From assembly GCA_905201895.1 (NCBI GenBank), contig CAJKPX010000001.1:60977-124976 (forward strand): 64,000 bases of DNA. The letters are read 5' to 3'. Made by a program: the position numbers and the translations under genes. The notes under the pieces were generated by a model. That model searched no databases, had not been told where the DNA came from, and saw only the letters and a program-made list of their open reading frames with translations. This stretch comes from an uncultured Eubacteriales bacterium. GTDB taxonomy: Bacteria; Bacillota; Clostridia; Oscillospirales; CAG-272. This document shows, one piece after another, positions 8,582 to 16,948 of the stretch (its first letter is position 1; every line of letters starts with the position of its first letter).

Positions 8582-9952
8582 GTGAATTCTCAAAAAAATG
8601 AGCAAAGACATTGGCAAATGACCAACGAGAGCATTGGAAAGCTCACGCTGCGTCTTGCTGCTCCCAGTGCCGCGGGTATGGCTGTGATCGCGCTTTACAG
8701 CCTTGCCGACGCATTTTTCGTCTCCAAGCTCGGCACCGAGGCCGGCGCGGCGGTTGGGGTCTGCTTTGCCATTCAGGCGCTTCTTCAAGCGGTTGGCTAT
8801 ACGCTCGGACTCGGTGCGGGGAGTCTGATGTCGCAGGCACTCGGGCGAAGGAACACCGAAGATGCCGCAACTTATGCGCGTATCTCTTTTTGGTGCTCGA
8901 TCGGGCTCGGCATTCTGATCGGCGGAATCGGGCTCACCTTCACCGCTCCGCTGATGCGTATGCTTGGTGCGGATGCGTCGATTCTCCCCTACGCCGTTTC
9001 CTATTCGCGTTATCTCTTTCTTGCATCGCCCCTGATGTGCGGTGTATTCGTATTGAGTCAGCTTCTTCGCGCTGAAGGCTGTGCGGTTTATTCGATGGTG
9101 GGGCTTGTTTCGGGAAGTGCACTCAACATTCTGCTTGATCCGATCCTGATCACGCGACTCGGCATGGGAGTGTCGGGTGCATCCGCCGCCACCTGCATCA
9201 GCCAAGCGGTGAGTCTTGTTGTGCTTCTTTCGGCGTATGTTTCGGGGCATAGCCGTCTTTCGCTCCTACAAAAAGGCGAGCGTCTCTCTTTTGGCGTCAT
9301 TCCGCGCATTCTGCTCCTCGGTCTCCCCTCCACGCTCCGCCAGGGACTGACCGTGCTTGCAACCGTTCTGCTCAATCATGCGGCAGGGGCATGGTCCGCG
9401 GCGGCACTGACCGCGATTTCGATTGTGACAAGGCTCTTTCTGCTTGCCTTCAGCTTTTGCCTGGGCGTTGGACAAGGCATGATGCCGATTGCAGGCTATA
9501 ATTTCGGGCACGGCAATCTGGGGCGCGTGCGCAAATCCTATTTTTTTGCGATCGGAATTTCCTGCGGCGGTATGCTCCTGCTTGGAATTCTGCTCATGTC
9601 CTTCGCTCCGCCCTTGATCGCTTTTTTCCGAAACGATCCCGACGTGATCGCCATCGGTGCGCCTGCATTGCGTGCGCAGGGACTGGTTCTGGTGCTCCAC
9701 GGACTCATCACCTGCACAATTCTGCTCGCACAGGCAATTGACAAGCCGATCCGCGCCTCAATCCTTGCAGGTGCACGGCAGGGATTCTTGTTTGTTCCCA
9801 CGCTGCTTTTCCTCACACGCGCCTTTGGGGTCGGCTCGATCATTCTCGTGCAACCGATTGCCGACGGACTCACCTTTCTGCTCTCGATTCCCTTTGCCGT
9901 TTCACTGGCTCGGTCGCTCAAGCAAAAAAAGAGCGCGGTGCATCATGCATGA
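8582..9952 (+). CDS. MATE family efflux transporter
   Basis: A 456-residue protein with twelve hydrophobic segments in two homologous halves, the multidrug and toxin extrusion (MatE) fold. N-terminal landmarks IGKLTLRLAAPSAAGM and YSLADAFFVSKLG are characteristic of Clostridial MATE proteins. It should export cationic drugs or metabolites by Na+ or H+ antiport. I chose the GTG start at 8582 because GAGGTGA lies 6-11 nt before it; an ATG at 8618 would also give a normal N-terminus. The stop codon lies inside a 26-bp palindrome that appears to be the terminator of the convergent gene. Confidence 0.93.
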   Translation: MNSQKNEQRHWQMTNESIGKLTLRLAAPSAAGMAVIALYSLADAFFVSKLGTEAGAAVGVCFAIQALLQAVGYTLGLGAGSLMSQALGRRNTEDAATYARISFWCSIGLGILIGGIGLTFTAPLMRMLGADASILPYAVSYSRYLFLASPLMCGVFVLSQLLRAEGCAVYSMVGLVSGSALNILLDPILITRLGMGVSGASAATCISQAVSLVVLLSAYVSGHSRLSLLQKGERLSFGVIPRILLLGLPSTLRQGLTVLATVLLNHAAGAWSAAALTAISIVTRLFLLAFSFCLGVGQGMMPIAGYNFGHGNLGRVRKSYFFAIGISCGGMLLLGILLMSFAPPLIAFFRNDPDVIAIGAPALRAQGLVLVLHGLITCTILLAQAIDKPIRASILAGARQGFLFVPTLLFLTRAFGVGSIILVQPIADGLTFLLSIPFAVSLARSLKQKKSAVHHA

Positions 9953-9960
9953 TGCACCGC
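9935..9960 (-). terminator. Terminator palindrome overlapping the MATE stop codon
   Basis: A perfect 26-bp palindrome (GCGGTGCATCATG and its reverse complement). On the minus strand it is followed by a T-run (complement of A7 at 9924-9930), so it ends the leftward membrane-protein gene. No T-run follows on the plus strand. The right arm lies after, and the left arm within, the last MATE codons. Confidence 0.75.
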
Positions 9961-9976
9961 AGTACGGTTCAAGCAC

Positions 9977-10540
9977 TTATTTCTTCTTGTTGTCCTTGGA
10001 TGCGGCGGGAGGCGTGAGCTTAAGATCATGAATTCCCATCTGATATGCAACACCGCAGATCAGAATCGCGGGGATCGGAAGCAGAAAATAGACCCACCAA
10101 TAGGAATTGAGCGGAGCGCCGAATGCGTGGTTTGCGAGCAGCCCCGTATACATGCCCTCGACCAGGAGCGCAGCAGGTGCGCAAACACCGCCGATCGTGC
10201 TGATAAAGGATTGAGGCAGAAGCTGGGCAAGCATCACAAAGATCGCAAGCAGAAAATTGACGCTGTTTGCACAGAGCGAAATCAACGCGCCCTTGAGAGG
10301 CATCGGCTTTTTCTTGCCGCTCTCCACAGAAACCTTATCGGAAAAGCCAATCTCCCAGGTCATTGTGTAGAGCAAAAACAGATAAAACAGGATCGCGCAA
10401 ACACTCGTTACATTTCGCAGGGTGACGTTGTTCGCCTTTCCTGCGGCAAGCACCAGCGCAAAGCCAAAAATTGCGGTTGCAATCTGATTGAGAAACATTT
10501 TGACCATATTATAGGAATGGTCGCCAAAAAACTTTTTCAT
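9977..10540 (-). CDS. Small polytopic membrane protein of unknown function
   Basis: 187 residues with four or five hydrophobic segments (about 16-34, 44-62, 84-108, 114-134 and 146-166), a positively charged N-terminus (MKKFFGDH) and a Lys-rich cytoplasmic tail. The loop around residues 65-80 is strongly basic. I do not recognise the family and see no catalytic motif. It is flanked by its own sigma-A promoter and by a terminator, so it is a single-gene unit. The product is probably an integral membrane protein of the cell envelope; nothing more can be said from sequence. Confidence 0.75.
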   Translation of the reverse strand: MKKFFGDHSYNMVKMFLNQIATAIFGFALVLAAGKANNVTLRNVTSVCAILFYLFLLYTMTWEIGFSDKVSVESGKKKPMPLKGALISLCANSVNFLLAIFVMLAQLLPQSFISTIGGVCAPAALLVEGMYTGLLANHAFGAPLNSYWWVYFLLPIPAILICGVAYQMGIHDLKLTPPAASKDNKKK

Positions 10541-10578
10541 GCAGTTACCTCGTTCGTAATCGAATCTCTATGCTCAAT

Positions 10579-10607
10579 ATTATACCGAATTATGATAAAA
10601 AAAGCAA
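10579..10607 (-). promoter_or_regulatory. Sigma-A promoter for the small membrane protein
   Basis: Minus strand TTGCTT (10607-10602), 17-bp spacer, TATAAT (10584-10579). Confidence 0.75.
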
Positions 10608-10659
10608 CATCAAGACACAAAAGTTTACAATTTATCAACTAAAAAATCAAGATATGTAG

Positions 10660-10665
10660 TATAAT
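10660..10665 (+). promoter_or_regulatory. Probable -10 element for the Xer-type recombinase
   Basis: A perfect TATAAT 34 nt before the recombinase ATG. No convincing -35 hexamer lies at 16-18 bp upstream, so the promoter may be weak or activator-dependent. Confidence 0.5.
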
Positions 10666-10698
10666 AAAGGGTGAGATCGTTATTTTCGGAGGTTTTTC

Positions 10699-11703
10699 AT
10701 GTCAAATATCATATCCTTGCAGGAGTTTTCCTCCCTGATTCAGGAATACGCCGCATACAAGCGCACGATCCAGGGATGCTCGCAAAAAACCGTTGACGAA
10801 TATCTGCTTGACCTGCGTACCTTCTTCCGCTTTCTGGTTGCACGCGAGAACGATATTGACGTTGAGTCGGAGGAATTTTCCAAGCTTGATGTCAGCGGAA
10901 TCGGACTTGTTCAACTCGGTAAGATCCGTGCTGAGGACCTCTACGATTTTCTCTATTATGCGAACAATCAGCGTGGAAATCAATGGTCGGCACGCTCGCG
11001 CAAGCTTTCTGCCATTCGCTCACTATACAAATATCTTGTGAACAAATGTCATCACCTCGAATATAACCCCACCGCCGACATTGATTCTCCCAAGCCCAAA
11101 AAGACGCTGCCGAAGGTGCTCTCACTTGAGGAGGCGCTCAAGCTGCTCCAGGCAGTTGAGGAGGATCGGGAGTCCCCCTACCGCCTGCGTGACTACGCCA
11201 TTCTCACAATTTTTCTCAACTGCGGTGTCCGTTTGTCGGAGCTGGTTGGGATCAATCTCTCCGATATCGACTCGGAACTCCTCTCAATTCGCGTAACGGG
11301 TAAAGGCAACAAGGAACGCATGGTCTTCCTTAACGATGCATGTCAGACAGCTTTGCGCGAATATCTCGACGTCAGAAAGGGACCGAAATATGCAACGGTC
11401 AATCAAAGGGCGCTTTTTCTCAGTCGGCTTGAAAAGCGTATCAGCGTCAAAACCGTGCAAGCAATGGTTTACAAATACCTGCGTCTTGCAGGATTGGAAT
11501 CCAAGCACTATTCGGTACATAAGCTCCGTCACACCGCAGCCACGCTGATGTATCAGTCGGGGCACGTAGACGTGCGTGTGCTCAAGGAAATTCTTGGACA
11601 CGAGCAGCTCAACACCACACAGATCTACACACACGTGAGCAATAGCGATATTGAGCAGGCAATGGCGCAAAATCCGCTGGCGAAAAAGAAAAGAAAAAAA
11701 TAA
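10699..11703 (+). CDS. Tyrosine recombinase, XerC/XerD type
   Basis: 334 residues. N-terminal core-binding domain (about 10-115: YAAYKRTIQGCSQKTVDEYLLDL) and C-terminal catalytic domain with the full tyrosine-recombinase set: Arg in CGVRLSEL, Lys in TGKGNKER, HxxR in HKLRHTAA, His in LGHEQLNTTQIYTH and the nucleophilic Tyr in that same last stretch. Single-copy Xer proteins of this size resolve chromosome dimers at dif. There is no flanking repeat, excision partner or phage gene, so I favour a housekeeping Xer, although a relic integrase cannot be excluded. Start follows CGGAGGT. The C-terminus is very basic (AKKKRKK). Confidence 0.92.
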   Translation: MSNIISLQEFSSLIQEYAAYKRTIQGCSQKTVDEYLLDLRTFFRFLVARENDIDVESEEFSKLDVSGIGLVQLGKIRAEDLYDFLYYANNQRGNQWSARSRKLSAIRSLYKYLVNKCHHLEYNPTADIDSPKPKKTLPKVLSLEEALKLLQAVEEDRESPYRLRDYAILTIFLNCGVRLSELVGINLSDIDSELLSIRVTGKGNKERMVFLNDACQTALREYLDVRKGPKYATVNQRALFLSRLEKRISVKTVQAMVYKYLRLAGLESKHYSVHKLRHTAATLMYQSGHVDVRVLKEILGHEQLNTTQIYTHVSNSDIEQAMAQNPLAKKKRKK

Positions 11704-11737
11704 CACCGCGCAAAGATCTGCAAAATGCATCACAAAC

Positions 11738-11780
11738 AAAAGGTGCTGTCTCAAAATGAAAATTTGAGACAGCACCTTTT
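11738..11780. terminator. Bidirectional intrinsic terminator
   Basis: 18-bp perfect stem AAAAGGTGCTGTCTCAAA with a 7-nt loop, T-run on both strands. Serves the recombinase (+) and the LysR gene (-). Confidence 0.92.
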
Positions 11781-11782
11781 GT

Positions 11783-12697
11783 TTATTTTTCCCCTTTGGC
11801 GATCTCGTCGATAAAGCGACGGTCGAGATCGCTCAAACGATAGCCCTTGCGGTAGATGAGAACGTCTCGGTAAACCTTTGCGCTCGAGCGGCAGGAAAGC
11901 ACCACGAGGTGGTATTTTTTCAGGATTTCCTCCGGAACGGGCGAGACCCACATGAAGGAGAACGGTAGCTGCTCGAGCAGCTCGAACTGACTTCCCCGCT
12001 CAAACACGAAGATACGCTTATCAACAAACTCGGAAAGCTCAGCCTTTTTGACGTCGATCATCGGGAGTGAGGGGACATAGGGATCGCCGTGCGTGATCTC
12101 AATGTAGTCGGCAAGGTCCTCCAGCTCAATCGTTTTCTGCTTGGCGAGCGGAGATTGCTCGGAGGCAAGCAGCATATATGAGAACTCTGTCAGCAACTCA
12201 TGCTCGAGGTTTTTCTCCTCAAACATGCTCTGATAGTAGCGATCAAACGAGGTTTGATAACGAACGATACCGAGATTATACTGCTCCTTGAGCACGTTGT
12301 TGATCGTGCGGCTCGAGTTTGTTTCCTTATAGAATATCTCGGCAGGCGAATCAAGCGAAATGCCTTGCGCAAAATTCGCAAACGCCGCCGAAATATAACT
12401 CGATCGCGGAACGCTGACCGAGAGCTTTTGCTTGTGAACCTTTCCGTTTCGGTAGATTTCCTCTACCTCATCCACCTGCGAGAGGATTTGCTTTGCATAC
12501 TGCAAAAACTCCTCGCCGTCGGGGGTAACCGAAATTCCCTTCGAGGTACGTGAGAAAATCGTAATTCCGAGCGATTCCTCAAGCTCCTTGATCGCGCGGC
12601 TGAGGTTTGGCTGACCCATGTAGAGATTTTCCGCAGCCTTGCTGATGGACTTGGTTTTCTCCACCTCCACCGCATATTTCAAATGTATCAGGTTCAT
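11783..12697 (-). CDS. LysR family transcriptional regulator
   Basis: 304 residues, the standard LysR length. Residues 1-65 carry the winged helix-turn-helix (ISKAAENLYMGQPNLSRAIKELEESLG), followed by the linker helix and an effector-binding domain of two Rossmann-like lobes (about 90-295). The ligand is not predictable. It is the last gene of a leftward series that starts with the PPi-phosphofructokinase; unlike most LysR genes it is not divergent from an obvious target. I see no strong promoter in the 46 nt upstream, so read-through from the epimerase gene is likely. Confidence 0.93.
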   Translation of the reverse strand: MNLIHLKYAVEVEKTKSISKAAENLYMGQPNLSRAIKELEESLGITIFSRTSKGISVTPDGEEFLQYAKQILSQVDEVEEIYRNGKVHKQKLSVSVPRSSYISAAFANFAQGISLDSPAEIFYKETNSSRTINNVLKEQYNLGIVRYQTSFDRYYQSMFEEKNLEHELLTEFSYMLLASEQSPLAKQKTIELEDLADYIEITHGDPYVPSLPMIDVKKAELSEFVDKRIFVFERGSQFELLEQLPFSFMWVSPVPEEILKKYHLVVLSCRSSAKVYRDVLIYRKGYRLSDLDRRFIDEIAKGEK

Positions 12698-12743
12698 TTT
12701 TTACCTCGGTTTTATCAAATTTCCTTGCATTTTTCGCAAAAAG

Positions 12744-13847
12744 TCAACAAAGAATACTCGCCACAACATCTGCGATACGAGCAGATGCCCTGCCGTCACC
12801 GTAGACGGCAGACGGCTTTTTCATCGCCTCGTATTCCGCCGAATCGGGGGAAAGGAGCCTTCGTGTCAGGTCGTAAATTCCCTGCTCTCCGCTGCCCGCC
12901 AGCTTGAGCACGCCCGCCCGCATTCCTTCGGTTCGCTCCGAGGAATAACGCATTACAACGGTTGGAATACCGAGGGCTGCCGCCTCCTCCTGAATTCCGC
13001 CACTATCGGTGAGAATCAGATAGGAGCGGGCAAGCAGGTGATGGAAGCTGACGATCTCGGGTGGCTCGATCATACGGATGCGCGGAACCCCTTTTAGGAT
13101 TTCAATCGCAGCACGCCGTACCTCGGGATTATGATGGACGGGAAAATACGCGATCACGTCGGGGGTGTCCTCCACAATGCGACGCAAGGCACGCACCATG
13201 CCGCGGATCGGCTCCCCAAGGCTTTCCCTGCGATGCGCAGTAAAAAGAATCACGCGCATATTCTTCGGAAAATCCCAGTCGGCATAGGGGCGTGCCGATG
13301 AAAGCGTGAAACGCAGGGCGTCAACAACGGTGTTCCCGGTTACAAACACGCGCGACTCATGCTTTCCCTCGCGCAAAAGATTGCGTCTTGCCGCAACCGT
13401 TGGGGCGAAATGATAGTCGCTCATCAGCGAAATTGCCTGCCGATGAAGCTCCTCGGGAAAGGGGGCCTGCATGTGGTATGTCCGAAGCCCCGCCTCCACG
13501 TGACCGATTGGAATACGACGGTGAAACGCCGCCAAAGCCGCCGCAAACGCCGTGGTTGTGTCCCCCTGCACAAGCAGAAGGTCGGGTCCCTCCGCCGCCA
13601 GAATTTCATCGGTTCGTCGTAAAATCCGCCCCGTCAGATCCGATAGCGTTTGTCCCGTTCGCATGGTGTCCAGATCAAAATCGGGTCTGACAGAAAACGC
13701 CTCGAGCGCACTGTCGAGCATGGCACGGTGCTGCCCCGTGGAGCAGACAAGAACCTCTGATTCACGCCGTTTTTTCATCTCAAGAACCAGCGGACAAAGC
13801 TTGATCGCCTCGGGTCGCGTTCCCATCACGACCATAACCTTCTTCAT
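12744..13847 (-). CDS. wecB: UDP-N-acetylglucosamine 2-epimerase (non-hydrolysing)
   Basis: 367 residues from the chosen start. Family signatures visible: VMGTRPEAIKLCPL at the N-terminus, GDTTTAFAAALAAF, HVEAGLRTY, DYHFAPT, TAHRRESLGE and LTDSGGIQEEAAALGIP. It interconverts UDP-GlcNAc and UDP-ManNAc for teichoic-acid linkage units or surface polysaccharides. The ATG at 13847 is preceded by AGGAGG; an upstream in-frame ATG at 13865 would overlap that ribosome site and is less likely. It sits between an SDR gene and the LysR gene, with no polysaccharide genes nearby, so the end product is unclear. The alternative symbol mnaA is also used. Confidence 0.93.
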   Translation of the reverse strand: MKKVMVVMGTRPEAIKLCPLVLEMKKRRESEVLVCSTGQHRAMLDSALEAFSVRPDFDLDTMRTGQTLSDLTGRILRRTDEILAAEGPDLLLVQGDTTTAFAAALAAFHRRIPIGHVEAGLRTYHMQAPFPEELHRQAISLMSDYHFAPTVAARRNLLREGKHESRVFVTGNTVVDALRFTLSSARPYADWDFPKNMRVILFTAHRRESLGEPIRGMVRALRRIVEDTPDVIAYFPVHHNPEVRRAAIEILKGVPRIRMIEPPEIVSFHHLLARSYLILTDSGGIQEEAAALGIPTVVMRYSSERTEGMRAGVLKLAGSGEQGIYDLTRRLLSPDSAEYEAMKKPSAVYGDGRASARIADVVASILC

Positions 13848-13929
13848 ACCTTCGCCTCCTCGCATACAATTTCTCTAAATTGTACGGGGCGGCGTATTTT
13901 TTTAGAACGCTACGGTCACAAACAGGCAA

Positions 13930-14688
13930 TTACTTTTTCTGTTGCTTGCACCAGATACGCATTACGAGCTTGTGCGGCAGGAGCTTGGTGAAGAACACCT
14001 GTGCACGTACCGAAAAGCCGCAGATCGAAACGTCCTTACCGCGCTTCATATCGCGCAATGCACGCGTGATGACCTGCTCGGGGGTGAAAAATTTGTTGTA
14101 ATACGTAATGGTGTCGTCGGTCACGGCATGGTCGAAGAACTCGGTCTTGACCCATCCGGGGCAAACCGCCATCATGCGGATGCCGCGCTTCTTCAGCTCA
14201 ACGTTGAGTGCGCGGCTGAAGGAAAGCACGAACGCCTTGGTGGCGCCGTAAACGCAGATATAGGGAACGGGCTGGAAGGAGGAAAGCGAATCGAGCTGAT
14301 AAACCTCACTCCCCGCCGTCAGATACGGCAACGTGACGTAGGTCATGGCAACGTACGCCTTGCAGTTGAGGTCGATCATGCGGTTCATATCCTCAAGCTT
14401 CATGTCCGAAAAGGTGCCGAATTTTCCGATGCCGCTCGCATTGACCAGCACCGATACCTCGGGCTTTTCTGCCTCGAGAAGCGCACGGTAGGCATCAATG
14501 CTCTCGTCCTTTGTCAGGTCAAGAGAAATCGGACGGATCGGGGTTTTGACCTCCTCGCGCAGCGATTCGAGACGCTCGGTACGTCTGGCGATCACCCAAA
14601 TCTCGTCAAATTGCTTCTCGCGGCTCAACTGAAGGACGAATTCACGTCCCATGCCCGAGGAAGCGCCTGTGATAACTGCGATCTTCAT
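13930..14688 (-). CDS. Short-chain dehydrogenase/reductase (SDR)
   Basis: 252 residues with classical SDR features: cofactor loop TGASSGMGRE near residue 8, NASG, a Ser in QLDSLSSF and the catalytic YGATK (Tyr-x3-Lys), then CPGWVKTEF. The basic residues after the second strand (ARRTER) favour NADP(H). The C-terminal region around FFTKLLPHKLVMRIW is hydrophobic and basic, like SDRs that act on lipid or steroid substrates, but the substrate cannot be assigned. Start follows GGAG. It is 52 nt downstream of the phosphofructokinase and probably co-transcribed. Confidence 0.88.
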   Translation of the reverse strand: MKIAVITGASSGMGREFVLQLSREKQFDEIWVIARRTERLESLREEVKTPIRPISLDLTKDESIDAYRALLEAEKPEVSVLVNASGIGKFGTFSDMKLEDMNRMIDLNCKAYVAMTYVTLPYLTAGSEVYQLDSLSSFQPVPYICVYGATKAFVLSFSRALNVELKKRGIRMMAVCPGWVKTEFFDHAVTDDTITYYNKFFTPEQVITRALRDMKRGKDVSICGFSVRAQVFFTKLLPHKLVMRIWCKQQKK

Positions 14689-14740
14689 AATAAAGGCTCC
14701 ATTCTGTTTTATTTATGATATTATTTTACGAAACAATCAT

Positions 14741-15979
14741 TCATAGCACGATGTGTCTGGGCAGTCCCCCCTCAAAGAGACTATGCAGCTCTCCTGCAAT
14801 CAAAGGCGCAATATAGCGGCAGCAGGCGTCGGTGACGCGATTGCCGTCACGCTCGATCATGTGCTCGTCAACGAGCCTGACCTTGTTTGCCACGCTTGTA
14901 ACATCGGTGTATCCGATCCCGATTTGATACGGAGATTCAGACAAACGTTGGAAGGTCAGCATCACGCGTGTAATGCCCTCCCCTGCCAAGCGAACCGCCT
15001 CGCTGCCGATGCGAATCGCCTCGTCAACGTCGGTTTTGGACAAAAGATGTGCGGCGCAGCGCTGCGGCAGATTAAGTTCAATCGAGCGAACCTTGCAGCC
15101 GATCCTGCGCTTTACCTCGTGCTCGAGCACTTTTCCAACACCGGCAAGATAGGCGTGTCCGTATTCGTCACGCGCATTCCCCTGCTGCGCCTCGGCAACA
15201 TAGTGCCCGTTAGCAAAGCGCACGCCCTCGGAAACCGCCACCACAACGTTTGGATGACGCGAGAGCGCATCCTTGATATTCTCAATAAAAAGATCAAATG
15301 AAAAAGCACGTTCGGGCAGATACACGTAGTCGGGCTCGATCCCGTTGATGATCCGTCCAACAGAGGTGGCTGCGGTGAGCCATCCGGCATCCCGTCCCAT
15401 CACCTCAATGATCGTGACCGCAGGCACGGTGTAAACCGCGCAGTCACGTATAATTTCCTGTGTTGTGACCGCAACGTACTTTGCTGCCGATCCGTACCCC
15501 GGGGTGTGATCGGTTTGCACCAGATCGTTGTCAATTGTTTTGGGAATTCCCAAAATCATCATTTCATAGCCAACGGATCGGGTAAATTCCGATAGCTTTG
15601 CCACCGTGTCCATTGAGTCATTTCCGCCAATATAGAAAAAATAGCGGATGTCATACTTTTGAAAGAGCGACAAAATACGAAAATATATCTCGTCACCCGT
15701 TTCGATTACAGGTAGCCTTTTCCGACACGTGCCAAGTGCCGACGCAGGAGTACGTTCCAGCATTTCCAATTTTTCGTCACGGTCGAAAAGCTCTGTCAGG
15801 TCAATCATTTCCTCCCTCAAAAAGCCCTCGATGCCGTTCCGCATGCCATAAAGCCTGCGGATCCGTCCTCCGTGCCTACTGTCTCTTACGCCGCGAATCA
15901 CCCCAGAAAGAGTAGCATTCATTACCGCCGTTGGCCCTCCACTTTGTCCAACGATCGCATTGCCGAGCAATTGGTTCAT
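14741..15979 (-). CDS. 6-phosphofructokinase, probably pyrophosphate-dependent
   Basis: 412 residues, longer than the 320-residue ATP-dependent bacterial enzyme. Visible: GQSGGPTAVMN at the N-terminus, GGNDSMDTV where ATP enzymes have GGDGS, PKTIDND where ATP enzymes have PGTIDND, and a MGRDAGWL-type substrate loop. Asp after GGN and Lys in PKTIDND are the known markers of PPi-dependent PFKs, so the enzyme should phosphorylate fructose-6-phosphate reversibly with PPi. It starts a leftward set (SDR, epimerase, LysR) behind a good sigma-A promoter. No ribosome site stronger than AAAGGAAC is seen. Confidence 0.9.
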   Translation of the reverse strand: MNQLLGNAIVGQSGGPTAVMNATLSGVIRGVRDSRHGGRIRRLYGMRNGIEGFLREEMIDLTELFDRDEKLEMLERTPASALGTCRKRLPVIETGDEIYFRILSLFQKYDIRYFFYIGGNDSMDTVAKLSEFTRSVGYEMMILGIPKTIDNDLVQTDHTPGYGSAAKYVAVTTQEIIRDCAVYTVPAVTIIEVMGRDAGWLTAATSVGRIINGIEPDYVYLPERAFSFDLFIENIKDALSRHPNVVVAVSEGVRFANGHYVAEAQQGNARDEYGHAYLAGVGKVLEHEVKRRIGCKVRSIELNLPQRCAAHLLSKTDVDEAIRIGSEAVRLAGEGITRVMLTFQRLSESPYQIGIGYTDVTSVANKVRLVDEHMIERDGNRVTDACCRYIAPLIAGELHSLFEGGLPRHIVL

Positions 15980-16026
15980 TATTCAGTTGTGTTCCTTTCT
16001 TTTATTTATTTTTTTAGGACGTACTT

Positions 16027-16056
16027 ATTATATCATATGATGCCCGTTTTTGTCAA
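16027..16056 (-). promoter_or_regulatory. Sigma-A promoter for the phosphofructokinase operon
   Basis: Minus strand TTGACA (16056-16051), 18-bp spacer, TATAAT (16032-16027). Both hexamers are perfect. Confidence 0.87.
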
Positions 16057-16129
16057 TAAAAAGTCCCAAAAAAGGACAATCCCGCGCAAATGAATCAAAA
16101 TAGTACAGGCAAAATCGAAACGAGAGTCT

Positions 16130-16138
16130 CATATACTA
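16130..16138 (+). promoter_or_regulatory. Possible sporulation-sigma -10 element upstream of sigK
   Basis: CATATACTA fits the sigma-K -10 consensus (CATAnnnTA) and is close to sigma-E (CATAcAaT). No convincing -35 is seen at the expected distance, so this is tentative. Confidence 0.35.
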
Positions 16139-16162
16139 AACAAAAAAACGGGGGTGAAACAC

Positions 16163-16852
16163 GTGCTCGTTACGTTATTTGCATTTTTAACTCGCATCAT
16201 GCATTTGATCCTAGGGGTGGAAACACCGCAAAGCTTCCCACCGCCACTTCCACCCGAGGAGGAGCGCGATTGCTTTTTGCGTGCCGAGACAGGGGACGAG
16301 GAGGCTCGCCAGCAGCTGATCCTGCGCAATTTGCGCCTGGTCTCGCATATCGTGCGCAAATATTATTCTACGGCGCGCAATTCGGAGGATCTGGTCTCAA
16401 TCGGAACGATCGGACTTGTTAAGGCGGTTGATACATTCAGCATCCGCAACGGTGCGCGCTTTGCAACCTACGCAGCAAAATGCATTCAAAACGAAATTCT
16501 GATGCATTTTCGCTCACAAAAAAAGCTTTCCTCCGAAATCTCAATCAACGAAACGATCGACGTTGACCGCGACGGCAATCCTCTGACCTACATCGACGTG
16601 ATCTGCAGCGACGAGGATATTGCCGAGGAGGTGGATAAAAAAATCATGACGGGCAGGATGCTGCACTACATGGAGGTTGCCCTCACGCCGCGCGAGCGAT
16701 GCATTCTCACCATGCGCTACGGACTTTGCGGTGTTACGGCACAAACGCAGCGCGAAATTGCCGCCTCGCTTCACATTTCCCGTTCATACGTATCCAGGCT
16801 TGAAAAAAGCGCGATTGAAAAGCTGCGAAAGGCAATGGAAGTGGAGATCTGA
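16163..16852 (+). CDS. sigK: Sporulation sigma factor, pro-sigma-K type
   Basis: 229 residues from the GTG at 16163. The first 20 residues are hydrophobic (LVTLFAFLTRIMHLILGV), like the membrane-anchoring pro-sequence removed from pro-sigma-K. Then comes FPPPLPPEEE, region 2 (LILRNLRLVSHIVRKYY, ISIGTIGLVKAVDTF-like, YAAKCIQNEILMHFRS) and region 4 ending ISRSYVSRLEKSAIEKL. HIVRKY, NEILMHFR and ISRSYVSR match sigma-K better than sigma-E. It drives late mother-cell genes in sporulation. A GTG at 16154 would overlap the GGGGGTG ribosome site, so 16163 is preferred. The gene is uninterrupted (no skin element). Confidence 0.88.
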   Translation: MLVTLFAFLTRIMHLILGVETPQSFPPPLPPEEERDCFLRAETGDEEARQQLILRNLRLVSHIVRKYYSTARNSEDLVSIGTIGLVKAVDTFSIRNGARFATYAAKCIQNEILMHFRSQKKLSSEISINETIDVDRDGNPLTYIDVICSDEDIAEEVDKKIMTGRMLHYMEVALTPRERCILTMRYGLCGVTAQTQREIAASLHISRSYVSRLEKSAIEKLRKAMEVEI

Positions 16853-16889
16853 ATTTGATTTTGATTTCTTGCTTTTTTCTAAAAAAACA

Positions 16890-16918
16890 TTGCAAAATGC
16901 GGCACTTTCTGCTATAAT
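16890..16918 (+). promoter_or_regulatory. Sigma-A promoter for trmB operon
   Basis: TTGCAA (16890-16895), 17-bp spacer, TATAAT (16913-16918), preceded by TGC giving an extended -10. Confidence 0.82.
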
Positions 16919-16948
16919 AAGGAAGAATAAAAAAGAGAGGAATGAGTT

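Noticed and set aside
10699..11703. Xer-type recombinase as integrase of a mobile element
   Set aside because: No att-like direct repeats, tRNA gene, excisionase or cargo around it, and base composition does not visibly change.
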